NCBI RefSeq assembly: GCF_003269425.1
Contig: NZ_CP030104.1
Span: 2,785,501 to 2,849,500 of the forward strand
Length of the DNA: 64,000 nucleotides
DNA from: Flagellimonas maritima
GTDB lineage: Bacteria > Bacteroidota > Bacteroidia > Flavobacteriales > Flavobacteriaceae
Direction: 5' to 3'
A model generated the notes under the pieces. The model had not been told where the DNA came from and ran no database searches. It saw nothing but the letters and a program-made list of their open reading frames with translations. Shown one piece after another: positions 49,204-57,974 of the stretch. The translations under genes were made by a program, and so were the position numbers. The number at the start of each line of letters is the position of its first letter. Position 1 is the stretch's first letter.

Positions 49204-50245
49204 GGGAATCAATACCAAAGACACACTTTTAAAGGTTCCTTTCCCTGTTGTGAAAAATCCTAACTTCAAGTTTATTGACCTTTTTGCAGGAATAGGCGGG
49301 TTTAGAATGGCACTTCAAAATTTAGGTGGTGAATGTGTTTTTTCTTCGGAATGGGACAAATACGCCCAACAGACCTATAAAGAAAATTTTGGAGAAAATC
49401 CTCATGGGGATATCAAGGAAATAGACGAAAAAGATATTCCGGACCATGATGTTCTTTGTGCGGGATTTCCGTGTCAAGCCTTTTCTATTGCTGGTAGAAA
49501 GGGAGGTTTTGAAGATACCAGAGGAACTTTATTTTTTGATGTTGCAAGAATATTGAAAGAAAAAAGACCAAAAGCCTTCTTTTTGGAAAATGTAAAGGGA
49601 TTAAGGATGCATGACAAGGGTAAGACCTTGGCCACAATTATTAGAACCTTGCGAGAAGACCTTGATTATTATGTGCCTGACCCCCAAATAATGAATGCAA
49701 AGCACTTTGGGGTGCCTCAAAATAGAGAACGAATATTCATCGTTGGTTTTAGAAATGATTTGAATATTGATAAGTTCGAATATCCCAAACCCTTGGGATT
49801 GCAAACAGCTTTTGAGGATATTAAAGAAGAGAAAGAGGTTTCTGTTAAGTATTACCTATCAACCCAATATTTACAAACACTGAGAAATCATAAAAAAAGA
49901 CATGAGAGCAAAGGAAATGGTTTTGGCTACATGATAATTTCTGATGATTCCATTGCGAATGCTATCGTGGTGGGTGGAATGGGACGGGAGCGTAATTTGG
50001 TCTATGATGATAGACTTACAACTTTTGAGCCTATTACAAAAATTAAAGGCGAGGTCAACAGAGAAGGAATACGAAAAATGACGCCAAGGGAATGGGCACG
50101 TCTTCAAGGTTTTTCGGACAAGTTTAAAATAGTTGTTTCAGATGTGCAGGCCTATAAACAATTTGGGAATTCTGTCGCAGTGCCTGCCATTCAAGAAACA
50201 GCAAAAAAGATTATGGAAGTATTGTTAAAACACAAAACTCTATAA
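49184..50245 (+). CDS. DNA (cytosine-5) methyltransferase, type II-like
   Basis: 353 residues. Motif I FIDLFAGIGGFRMAL, motif IV with catalytic Cys in AGFPCQAFSIAGRKGG, motif VI ENVKGL, motif VIII QNRERIFIVGF, motif IX RKMTPREWARLQGF and motif X QFGNSVAVPAI are all in place. The target-recognition part holds GNGFGY, also found in Dcm-type enzymes that read CC-N-GG-like sites, but the site cannot be fixed. It would protect host DNA from the adjacent nuclease. Confidence 0.95.
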   Translation: MQSAISKGINTKDTLLKVPFPVVKNPNFKFIDLFAGIGGFRMALQNLGGECVFSSEWDKYAQQTYKENFGENPHGDIKEIDEKDIPDHDVLCAGFPCQAFSIAGRKGGFEDTRGTLFFDVARILKEKRPKAFFLENVKGLRMHDKGKTLATIIRTLREDLDYYVPDPQIMNAKHFGVPQNRERIFIVGFRNDLNIDKFEYPKPLGLQTAFEDIKEEKEVSVKYYLSTQYLQTLRNHKKRHESKGNGFGYMIISDDSIANAIVVGGMGRERNLVYDDRLTTFEPITKIKGEVNREGIRKMTPREWARLQGFSDKFKIVVSDVQAYKQFGNSVAVPAIQETAKKIMEVLLKHKTL

Positions 50246-50257
50246 AGTGACACTTAG

Positions 50258-50983
50258 TTAATCACGCTTACTTATTCTGGCGTCTCCGCTTAGTTGCAAA
50301 CGAACTATCTCCGCATTGCCTTTATAATTCAATTCACTGTCTCCTGAGGCATTCATGTCTATAGTATTTGTTACGGATAGATATGCCTCACTGTCTCCAT
50401 TGAGTTTAATATCAAGATCATCTACAATAAGGTCATAATCTTCTAAAAAGCTGTCGCCACTAAGGGTCGCATCTAATGAAGTAACAGTTCCAAATAGATT
50501 TACGCTTGAGTCACCTCTTGCATTCAAAGATAATCTGTCCAGGGCTATTTCCCCAAGAAATTGACTGTCACCAAATAGGTTGAATTCGGCATTCTCGGCA
50601 ATCAGAGCATTTTCTAACGTCACTGAGGAATCACCGAATATTTCAAATCTTGAAATGTTGTTGGTGCTGATATATATTTTTAAAGTTACGTTGCCACTAA
50701 TTGTCAGGTTGTCTTGCAGACGTATTTTTAACACATTACCTGATTTAGATACAACTATTTTATCTTGTAGGTTTGAATTAGCCTCGATGTTGATAGCCTC
50801 TTCAGTATCGGAAAATGTTACAAAAGCGTCAAAATCTCCATGTATCTCAAGAGCACTATAATTACTGAACGAATATGCAGTGGTTGTAACTGAATTTGAT
50901 GCCCTTATTGATTCATTTTCACAAGATATGAGCAATGTCAAAATTGCCACTAAAAAAATGTTGAATATAATTTTTGATTTCAT
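50258..50983 (-). CDS. Head-GIN domain (DUF2807) lipoprotein
   Basis: 241 residues from MKSKIIFN; a longer frame from 51064 lacks support. Lipobox Cys (LLISCENES). The body is a repetitive beta-helix: GDS or GDA recurs seven times at roughly 17-25 residue steps (FGDSS, FGDSQ, RGDSS, SGDSF, NGDSE, SGDSE, SGDAR). This is the head-GIN/DUF2807 fold. It likely sits on the outer membrane as an adhesin or sensor. It stands downstream of the outer-membrane protein gene. Confidence 0.85.
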   Translation of the reverse strand: MKSKIIFNIFLVAILTLLISCENESIRASNSVTTTAYSFSNYSALEIHGDFDAFVTFSDTEEAINIEANSNLQDKIVVSKSGNVLKIRLQDNLTISGNVTLKIYISTNNISRFEIFGDSSVTLENALIAENAEFNLFGDSQFLGEIALDRLSLNARGDSSVNLFGTVTSLDATLSGDSFLEDYDLIVDDLDIKLNGDSEAYLSVTNTIDMNASGDSELNYKGNAEIVRLQLSGDARISKRD

Positions 50984-51218
50984 TTTGATTGATGTTGAGA
51001 CTTTTCGATTAGATACTTTCACAATAGTTTTTAAAACACATCCCGCTGTGGTTATTTGTATCAATTATTTGAAGTTGGTGATAGAGATCCACCTAAAACG
51101 TTCAGCATGAGTGGCTTTTGATCCCTCCAGCATATATACCTTATCACTTTTTGTAAATACCCGCAAAGTATTAATATGACGCTTTCTATCTATTTGTTTC
51201 ATTTATCCAAGGTTTTTT

Positions 51219-51881
51219 TTATAAGGTTTTTTTATAACGATTTCTGCCCATATTGAATATGCCCAGTTTAATTCCAATTTCCCCGGTAAAACCGTTTATT
51301 CTATCAATAGGGCTATCTGCTAATTCGATTTTACTCGAAAAACGGTATTTTATTCCAGCCTCTAGCTGTACAAAGCGTGAAATATTGAAAAGTGCATTTA
51401 CTCCGGGCTCCAAAACAAAAATTGGATCGATATCATCATTTTCCAAATCAAAATCATCACTATTTCTGCCAATATTTCGCTCAATATATCCTACGGCGCC
51501 ACCACCAATTAATAAGGGAAAAGAAAGACTTACCCTGGATTTTCCGAATAAAATAGGTTCAAGGTGAAAACCCGCATAGCTTGCAAGAAGATCATCTCTG
51601 GTATTGCTGCGCGGGTTGAAAATGTCTTGTTCCGAATAAAGGCCTTTTAACAGTAGACCCACCTCAAATTGTTGGTTGGCCACATAGGCAATCTTAAAAC
51701 TGCCTACATAAGTATCTTGGCCGTCAATTTCACCGTAGCCCATGGTCAAACCAATGTAAACGCCATGAACCACATTTCTTCTATCATTGAACGTAATGTA
51801 CTCACCGTCGTCATTTTGAGCTCGGGCCATAAACACGGTAAACAATAAAAGCAGGGCAAAAATGATTTTTTGATTGTTCAT
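51219..51881 (-). CDS. Outer-membrane beta-barrel-like exported protein
   Basis: 220 residues: signal peptide ending ARAQ, then repeated amphipathic strands ending with a stretch suited to a small barrel (KYRFSSKIEL, GEIGIKLGIF). No family named. It has a TGCAACC-N16-GTC box upstream shared with the nearby sigma factor gene. Confidence 0.75.
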   Translation of the reverse strand: MNNQKIIFALLLLFTVFMARAQNDDGEYITFNDRRNVVHGVYIGLTMGYGEIDGQDTYVGSFKIAYVANQQFEVGLLLKGLYSEQDIFNPRSNTRDDLLASYAGFHLEPILFGKSRVSLSFPLLIGGGAVGYIERNIGRNSDDFDLENDDIDPIFVLEPGVNALFNISRFVQLEAGIKYRFSSKIELADSPIDRINGFTGEIGIKLGIFNMGRNRYKKTL

Positions 51882-51913
51882 TATTTATTGGATATTTTGA
51901 TTGATGTTATAAG

Positions 51914-51939
51914 GACAACTAAAATTTGTAAAGGTTGCA
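51914..51939 (-). promoter_or_regulatory. ECF-type promoter, outer-membrane protein gene
   Basis: On the minus strand TGCAACC (51939-51933), exactly 16 bases, then GTC (51916-51914). Gene start 33 bases downstream. Same box as two others near the sigma factor. Confidence 0.65.
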
Positions 51940-51951
51940 CATAAATAAAAA

Positions 51952-53037
51952 TTATTCACGTAGCGTTACTATTCCTTTTACACCCGTAATTGTGATGGAA
52001 CCTTTTTTACCATTACCGTAAGTAGCTTCGATCTCCCGAAGCTTGCTACTTTTGTCCAACATATTTGAGTTAACATTTTCGAAGGATTTTGGTAAGCGTA
52101 CTACCCCTTGTTCCAATGTAGCACTGAACCGGTGGGAAAAACCTGCTACGTTCAAATTTATATCGGATGATTCTTGCTCAAGGACAATTTCTGCAGCGGA
52201 TTCAAGGATTTCAGCAATTCGGAAATCAGTGATTTTTAGATTCAAATCCACATTCCTGATCAACCGTTGCGCTTCTAACTTGCTGAATTTTAGACTGCCA
52301 TAAACTGTACCTACTTCCTCCAAGAAGATATCATCTTTATTTGAATAGATTTCCAATGAAGAAACGGCATTAAGTCTCATGTTGCTGCCATCAGTATTCA
52401 ATCTAAGGCTTTTGGAATCTATCATGTCCAATTCGCCGTTCTTTAGATATATACTGGCATAGTTTATATTACGGGCACGCAATTTGCCATATTTCATGGT
52501 AATATCTGCTTTGCCCAAATTATCGCTTACCCACAGGTCGCCATGTTCCAAAAGTAAATTTAAGGGACCGCTCCAATCTTCAATGACCACATCACCAAAT
52601 CGGTTTGTGACCTTAAGCTTTGCTTTGCTTGGCAAATAAACCTGATAATCAATTTGTACACGGCTACGGTCAAAGTCAATAGGATTGGCTTTATTGAAAA
52701 GATCGGCAAGCCATCCTGTATTCTTATTGGAAATTTCGGAGACAATACTCGCAAACCCAGAACTGGATTTTATTTTAGTATTGATACGACCTAACAAATC
52801 CTTTGCATTCTCTTTTTTTCTATGGTTTACTGTGATTTTAATACTAATGGAAACCTCATTCCTGTTCCAGCCATTTACATTGATATCGCCATATTTGTTC
52901 TCTAACCTCAGTTCCCCTGCATTGGTCAAGGGTAAGGTCTTTTCTATGGTCTTGGATATTTTCTCTTGCGCAGTGCCCATTTTAAAAAACAGAAGTACTA
53001 CTGCTATCCATAGAACTATCTTATAACGTGTATCCAT
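51952..53037 (-). CDS. Secreted DUF4097-like beta-strand repeat protein
   Basis: 361 residues from MDTRYKIVLW (the earlier MMI start lies within the upstream gene). Signal peptide ends near GTAQ. Repeated short strands (LRLENKYGDINVNGW, NRFGDVVIEDW, EHGDLWVSDNLGKADITMKYG) match DUF4097. Likely an exported surface or envelope sensor protein. Overlaps the anti-sigma gene tail. Confidence 0.82.
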   Translation of the reverse strand: MDTRYKIVLWIAVVLLFFKMGTAQEKISKTIEKTLPLTNAGELRLENKYGDINVNGWNRNEVSISIKITVNHRKKENAKDLLGRINTKIKSSSGFASIVSEISNKNTGWLADLFNKANPIDFDRSRVQIDYQVYLPSKAKLKVTNRFGDVVIEDWSGPLNLLLEHGDLWVSDNLGKADITMKYGKLRARNINYASIYLKNGELDMIDSKSLRLNTDGSNMRLNAVSSLEIYSNKDDIFLEEVGTVYGSLKFSKLEAQRLIRNVDLNLKITDFRIAEILESAAEIVLEQESSDINLNVAGFSHRFSATLEQGVVRLPKSFENVNSNMLDKSSKLREIEATYGNGKKGSITITGVKGIVTLRE

Positions 53038-53560
53038 AATCATCATCTGGTAATTTTGAATCGTTTATCTGCTTCAATAAATTTTCAATAAGCTCGATCC
53101 GCTTTTTATAGTTGGCCACAATGGCCTCAAGCACCTGCTCATTGTCAAGGTTCTTTCGCATTTCTAAGCGAAGGGTTTCATATTCCAAATCGAGTTCTTC
53201 CATAAAGGACAGAAACTCTGATTTATCTTCTTCGGAAAGTTTAGGATGATTTTGCACCAATTGTACTTGATAGGAAACCAAATTTTGGTAGTGCATATCT
53301 ATGTCGACCAGTTCTTTTGGCATATATTGATTTTCAACTGTATTGCCGCTAAATATGGATAAACCAATAATACCGGTAATTCCCAGTAATAAAGCTATAC
53401 TCGCCGCGATTTGCAGTATTGGTGATTTCCAAAGAGGAATTATTTTTGGCTTCTCATTTTCAAGTTCTTTTGAGATAGTAACCCATAGTTTGGCGCGGTC
53501 TGCTTTATATTCATCAAATTGTGAAGCATTATCTCTAATATGTTTTTCAAAATTGTCCAT
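53021..53560 (-). CDS. Anti-sigma factor-like membrane protein
   Basis: 179 residues: a soluble N-terminal part (about 1-45), one membrane helix (about 48-70, ILQIAASIALLLGITGIIGLSIF), then a periplasmic helical tail with coiled-coil character. Position directly after an ECF sigma gene, with one-base overlap, supports an anti-sigma role. No zinc-finger ZAS motif is seen. Confidence 0.8.
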   Translation of the reverse strand: MDNFEKHIRDNASQFDEYKADRAKLWVTISKELENEKPKIIPLWKSPILQIAASIALLLGITGIIGLSIFSGNTVENQYMPKELVDIDMHYQNLVSYQVQLVQNHPKLSEEDKSEFLSFMEELDLEYETLRLEMRKNLDNEQVLEAIVANYKKRIELIENLLKQINDSKLPDDDYGYTL

Positions 53561-54099
53561 TACAATTCGCTTATGATTTCCAATAATTTTTTCTTTGCTC
53601 TGTGATATTGTGATTTGGAGGTGCTAGTCGCAATACCCAATATTTCTGCAATCTCCGCATGATCATACCCTTCAATTAGGTATAGGTTGATAATCTGTTT
53701 GTATCCTTCAGGTAATTTTGCAATACCCAGTTTTACATTTCCAATATCAATTGCTTCAGTTTCAACTATAGTTTCCTCGGTCAAATGATACTCCTGGGTT
53801 TCTAAAGGCACTACGGGAATACGCTTGGCCTTTAGGTGATTGATGCTTTTATTTATGACGATACGTTTTAACCATGCCCCAAAACTGCTCTCATATTTAA
53901 AACCACCTAAGTTTTTGAAAGCGTCCACAAAACTGTCCTGTACAATATCTTCTGCATCTTCCTTATTCCCCAAAAACCGAAGTCCCACATTATACATAGC
54001 ATCCACATACAGCGCGTATAGCTCGTATTGCGAGTTGGTTTTACCAGTTTTGCACTGTTCTACCAAGTCCTTATGTGTAAAACGAATTTCGGTTTCCAA
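53560..54099 (-). CDS. ECF sigma factor
   Basis: 179 residues with region 2 (YELYALYVDAMYNVGLRFLGNKEDAEDIVQDSFVDAF) and region 4 (LPEGYKQIINLYLIEGYDHAEIAEILGIATSTSKSQYHRAKKKL). Its own promoter box and that of the divergent TonB receptor gene match (TGCAACC-N16-GTC), as does a third box at 51914-51939. It probably switches on itself and these surface genes when released from the anti-sigma. Confidence 0.93.
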   Translation of the reverse strand: METEIRFTHKDLVEQCKTGKTNSQYELYALYVDAMYNVGLRFLGNKEDAEDIVQDSFVDAFKNLGGFKYESSFGAWLKRIVINKSINHLKAKRIPVVPLETQEYHLTEETIVETEAIDIGNVKLGIAKLPEGYKQIINLYLIEGYDHAEIAEILGIATSTSKSQYHRAKKKLLEIISEL

Positions 54100-54131
54100 A
54101 GGTTATAGGTTGATGCCTTATCAGGGTTAAA

Positions 54132-54157
54132 GACAAATGCAAATGTAAAAGGTTGCA
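54132..54157 (-). promoter_or_regulatory. ECF-type promoter of the sigma operon
   Basis: On the minus strand TGCAACC (54157-54151), 16 bases, GTC (54134-54132). Gene start 33 bases on. Confidence 0.65.
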
Positions 54158-54201
54158 CATCAAGGAAAAAAAATTGAAAATGAATAAAATTTTGGATTTG
54201 G

Positions 54202-54227
54202 TGCAACCCTAAATTTTTTAAGCTGTC
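54202..54227 (+). promoter_or_regulatory. ECF-type promoter of the TonB receptor gene
   Basis: TGCAACC (54202-54208), 16 bases, GTC (54225-54227), on the plus strand and divergent from the sigma promoter. Gene start 40 bases on. Confidence 0.65.
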
Positions 54228-54266
54228 TATAGCTGTGAAAATTTATACAACCGTAAACAATCAAAA

Positions 54267-56672
54267 ATGAACAGAAATCATCAAATCAGTCTTGTGACCA
54301 AATGTACCGTGTGGTCGCTGTGGCTTTATTTCCTAGGCTGTATAGTCGCCATGGGACAGACGGACAAAACTATTAGCGGTACCATAACCGATAAAAGCAA
54401 TGGCGAAACCCTTTTTGGAGCTTCTGTATTCTTGACAGGTACAAGTATTGGAGGAGTTACAAATGAATATGGGTTTTATTCCATTACTGCTCCAAAAGGA
54501 AAGTATATCCTCAATATATCGTATATGGGATATAATGACCGCAACATTGAAATAACACTCGATGCAGACCTCAAATATGACATTGAAATTTCAGAATTAT
54601 CCACAGAACTGGATGAAGTAGTGGTTACTGCGGATGAGCCGGAACGTGCTATTCTCCGAAAGCCCGAAATGAGCATAGTTAAAATGAACATCGCCACCAT
54701 AAAGCAAATGCCCGTAGTTTTGGGAGAGGTAGATATATTGAAGTCTCTACAAATGCTACCCGGTGTTACCAATAATGGTGAGGGTACCGGTGGTTTTCAT
54801 GTACGAGGTGGGGCACAGGACCAAAACTTGGTATTGCTTGACGAAGCTATTATTTACAACACTTCGCACATGTTTGGCTTCTTTTCAGTATTCAATGCAG
54901 ATGCAATTAAAGATGTGAAGTTGTACAAGGGTGGTATTCCAGCTCGTTTTGGGGGTCGAGTATCCTCAGTACTTGACATTCGGCAAAAAGACGGTAATAA
55001 CAAAAATTTTGCCGCCACTGGTGGTATTGGCATAATTTCGAGCCGATTAACTTTGGAAGGGCCTGTTTTTGGACAAAAGGGTTCTTTTTTGGTCGCAGGT
55101 AGACGTTCATATGCCGATCTATTATTGGCGGCAGGAGGGGAGGACAATAGGGTCACTTTCTATGATCTCAATCTAAAAACGAATTACAACATCAATCCAA
55201 ACAATAAACTATTCCTTTCGGGTTATTTTGGAAGAGATGCCTTTAAGCTTGGTAATAGTTTTGACAGCAGTTACGGAAACACTTCCGGAAACCTTCGTTG
55301 GAACCATATTTTTAATAATCGCTTGTTCTCTAACCTTTCTGTTATTGCCAGTCGCTACGATTATGATCTTGGATTTGACCAGGACGAATTTGAGTGGAAA
55401 TCCTCTATCACCAATTACAATCTTAAATATGACTTTAAGTACTATTTGAGCGATGCCTTTAAACTAGAATTTGGAACAAGTGCCATTTATTACGATTTTG
55501 ATCCTGGACAGGTACAACCTACCGCAGAGAGCTCTCCAGTAAATCCACTTAAATTGGACCGTAAAAAGGCTATTGAAAGTGGTTTGTATATCAATGCAGA
55601 ACATAAATTAAGTCCCAAATTGACCGCACAATATGGACTTCGCTACAGTGCTTTTACACGTTTAGGGGGGCAGGCATTGACCGAATATGCCAATAGCCAA
55701 CCTGTAGTCTATAACGCAACATTGGGAATCTATCAACGTGGTACCGAAATAGGGGAGATAAGCTTTGATGATGACGAGACCATTAAACGTTTTGGCAATT
55801 TGGAGCCTAGAGTGTCATTGGCGTATTCATTAAACGAGAATTCTTCATTAAAGGCGGGTTTCTCCAGAATTGCCCAGTACATACATCTTTTATCGAACAC
55901 GTCTTCTGTAACTCCGTTGGATGTTTGGACACCAAGTGGAGAGTTTATAGAACCACAGCTTTCTAATCAATATGCTATTGGATATTTTCGAAATTTTCTG
56001 GATAAAACTTATTCATTGGAAGTTGAAACGTATTATAAGAATGTGGATAATCGGATTGATTACATCGATGGATCCGATTTAATAGGGCAAAATACCATAG
56101 AAACAGAAATCCTGAACGGTGAAATGAGAGCTTATGGATTGGAAGTTTTACTCCGAAAAAATGAAGGTGATTTTACCGGGTGGATAGCTTACACACTATC
56201 TAAATCTGAACAGCGAACCCCTGGTGGCAATGCAGGCGGGCCCGGTATAAATAATGGAGATTGGTACAATACTTTTTTTGATAGAACACATGACATTTCC
56301 ATATCCGGTGCTTATCGCCTGAACGATAAATGGAGTTTTGGCACCAATCTGGTCTTTCAGACGGGGAGGCCGGTCACTTATCCCAATGGGCAGTATGAAT
56401 ATGAAGGACTTTCCATTGCAAGTTATGCTCCACGAAATTCAGACCGTTTGCCAACCTACCATCGGTTGGACCTTTCTATCAATTACAAGCCCAACAGAAA
56501 ACCCAACAATAGATTGAAAGGAGAATGGGTACTTGGTATTTACAATGTATACAACAGAAGAAACGCAGCTTCCATTTCCTTTGGTCAAAATGTAGAAACT
56601 GGGGCTAATGAAGCCACTAGAACTGCCATTTTTGGGATTGTGCCCTCTATAACCTATAATTTTAAATTTTAA
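54267..56672 (+). CDS. TonB-dependent receptor with carboxypeptidase-like domain
   Basis: 801 residues: signal peptide (ending near MGQ, about 34), CarboxypepD-reg-like domain (TISGTITDKSNGETLFGA), plug (about 130-240: LQMLPGVTNNGEGTGGFHVRGG) and a barrel that ends TYNFKF, a typical last strand with aromatic C-terminus. A specific ligand cannot be told; the DUF4249 lipoprotein downstream is its usual partner. Probably under the nearby ECF sigma factor. Confidence 0.93.
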   Translation: MNRNHQISLVTKCTVWSLWLYFLGCIVAMGQTDKTISGTITDKSNGETLFGASVFLTGTSIGGVTNEYGFYSITAPKGKYILNISYMGYNDRNIEITLDADLKYDIEISELSTELDEVVVTADEPERAILRKPEMSIVKMNIATIKQMPVVLGEVDILKSLQMLPGVTNNGEGTGGFHVRGGAQDQNLVLLDEAIIYNTSHMFGFFSVFNADAIKDVKLYKGGIPARFGGRVSSVLDIRQKDGNNKNFAATGGIGIISSRLTLEGPVFGQKGSFLVAGRRSYADLLLAAGGEDNRVTFYDLNLKTNYNINPNNKLFLSGYFGRDAFKLGNSFDSSYGNTSGNLRWNHIFNNRLFSNLSVIASRYDYDLGFDQDEFEWKSSITNYNLKYDFKYYLSDAFKLEFGTSAIYYDFDPGQVQPTAESSPVNPLKLDRKKAIESGLYINAEHKLSPKLTAQYGLRYSAFTRLGGQALTEYANSQPVVYNATLGIYQRGTEIGEISFDDDETIKRFGNLEPRVSLAYSLNENSSLKAGFSRIAQYIHLLSNTSSVTPLDVWTPSGEFIEPQLSNQYAIGYFRNFLDKTYSLEVETYYKNVDNRIDYIDGSDLIGQNTIETEILNGEMRAYGLEVLLRKNEGDFTGWIAYTLSKSEQRTPGGNAGGPGINNGDWYNTFFDRTHDISISGAYRLNDKWSFGTNLVFQTGRPVTYPNGQYEYEGLSIASYAPRNSDRLPTYHRLDLSINYKPNRKPNNRLKGEWVLGIYNVYNRRNAASISFGQNVETGANEATRTAIFGIVPSITYNFKF

Positions 56673-56675
56673 AAT

Positions 56676-57521
56676 ATGAAAACGTATATACAACTATTGT
56701 TACTTTTTATAATTGCACAGCTCGTATCTTGTGAAGATGTAGTTGATGTAGAGGTACAGAATGGCCCCACCCGTTTGGTGGTCGAGGCATCAATAAATTG
56801 GGAAAAAGGAACGTCCGGTAACGTACAAACCATAAAATTAAGGTCTTCGACTCCTTTTTTTAATACTGCGAGTAATCCGGTTACCGGGGCAACAGTCGTC
56901 GTTATCAATAACGCGAATGATGAAACTTACAATTTTGTAGATCAAAATAATGGAGAGTACAGGACAACAACTTTTGAACCGGTATTGGGACAATCCTATT
57001 CATTACAAATCATCCATGATGGGGATGTTTATTCCGCGACAGAAACTATGACTTCGGTTGCTGATATTACCGAAGTGTTTCAAGATACTGAAGATGGTTT
57101 TGAGGATGATGTGCTAGAGGTTCATATAGCATTTACCGACCCCATTGAAATGGGTAATAATTATTTGTTTCGATTTCAAAGGGAAGGCGATTTACTGCCC
57201 GATCTTGAGGTGGCCGAAGATGAATTCGTGAATGGCAACGCAATTGATTGGTGGTACGAAATTGAGGAAGATGAGGATAACAATATATTACCTTTTGCAC
57301 CTGGCGATATTGTTGCTATAGAAATGTTCGGTATCTCTAAGGATTATTACAATTACATTAATATTCTGATAGAACAATTGGGCGGAGTAGGTCTTTTTGA
57401 GGCCACTCCAGTAGCTGTTAGGGGAAATTGCATCAATGAAACCAATCCGGAAAATTATCCCTTTGGGTATTTTCGGCTTACGGAGGTAGTGCGTACAAGC
57501 TACACTTTTGTAGAAGAATAG
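56676..57521 (+). CDS. DUF4249 lipoprotein, partner of the TonB receptor
   Basis: 281 residues; lipobox Cys19 (QLVSCEDV). Beta-rich, with TRLVVEASINWEKG-style opening of DUF4249. It starts three bases after the receptor stop. Such proteins accompany TonB receptors and may hold the ligand on the cell surface. Function inferred from pairing. Confidence 0.88.
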   Translation: MKTYIQLLLLFIIAQLVSCEDVVDVEVQNGPTRLVVEASINWEKGTSGNVQTIKLRSSTPFFNTASNPVTGATVVVINNANDETYNFVDQNNGEYRTTTFEPVLGQSYSLQIIHDGDVYSATETMTSVADITEVFQDTEDGFEDDVLEVHIAFTDPIEMGNNYLFRFQREGDLLPDLEVAEDEFVNGNAIDWWYEIEEDEDNNILPFAPGDIVAIEMFGISKDYYNYINILIEQLGGVGLFEATPVAVRGNCINETNPENYPFGYFRLTEVVRTSYTFVEE

Positions 57522-57632
57522 TTTAGGTTGATTTTGAAGTCGGAAAGTGTCAGGTTTCTAGAGCCTGGCATTTTCTATTTCTGGAAAAATAGCTAAGAAC
57601 CACATATCAAAATAATTTATTCTTGCTAGCTC

Positions 57633-57782
57633 CGTTGTGTATTTTGTTATTTTAACTCAAAAAAAAAAATAGAGGATTCTAAAGTTAATATTGTATATGT
57701 AACTCTAAACTCGTTTCAGGATGCCATCTCCGTAAGCGATTTTTAAAATACTGTATTGGGGTTGAAACAAGTTAAACATGAC
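57633..57782. repeat. Dispersed intergenic repeat, copy B
   Basis: Aligns over about 150 bases with 6149-6305. Blocks in order: GTTGTGTATTTTGTTATTTTA, the palindrome CTAAACTCGTTTCAG, GCCATCTCCGTAAGCGA, TTTTAAAATACTGTATTG and the inverted copy TTGAAACAAGTTAAAC, ending CATGAC. More diverged palindromes than copy A. Confidence 0.7.
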
Positions 57783-57871
57783 AATATATAGAAACTCTAG
57801 TTTTCAAAATGCCCAATAGGCTTACTAGTTATGATTTAAATCAGGTCATCTTTGATCATTACTTTTAAAAT

Positions 57872-57910
57872 GAAAAAAAATCAGGAGACCAAACTCTATG
57901 TGTCTCCTGA
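57872..57910 (-). terminator. Terminator of the SusC/SusD operon
   Basis: Arms ATCAGGAGAC (57879-57888) and its complement GTCTCCTGAT (57901-57910), loop of twelve, and eight Ts on the minus strand at 57872-57879. Confidence 0.85.
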
Positions 57911-57974
57911 TTTTAATAAAACTAACTCAAATAAATCAATAAATACGTTTTCTGAATAAATATCCAGAACATAA

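Larger units (their letters stand above)
57522..57974. other. Convergent intergenic stretch with repeat and terminator
   Basis: 453 bases between the DUF4249 gene (plus) and the SusD gene (minus). It holds repeat copy B (57633-57782), a possible hairpin just after the DUF4249 stop (GTCAGG...CCTGGC, near 57549-57569) that may end that transcript, and the SusD terminator (57872-57910). No open frame. Confidence 0.6.
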
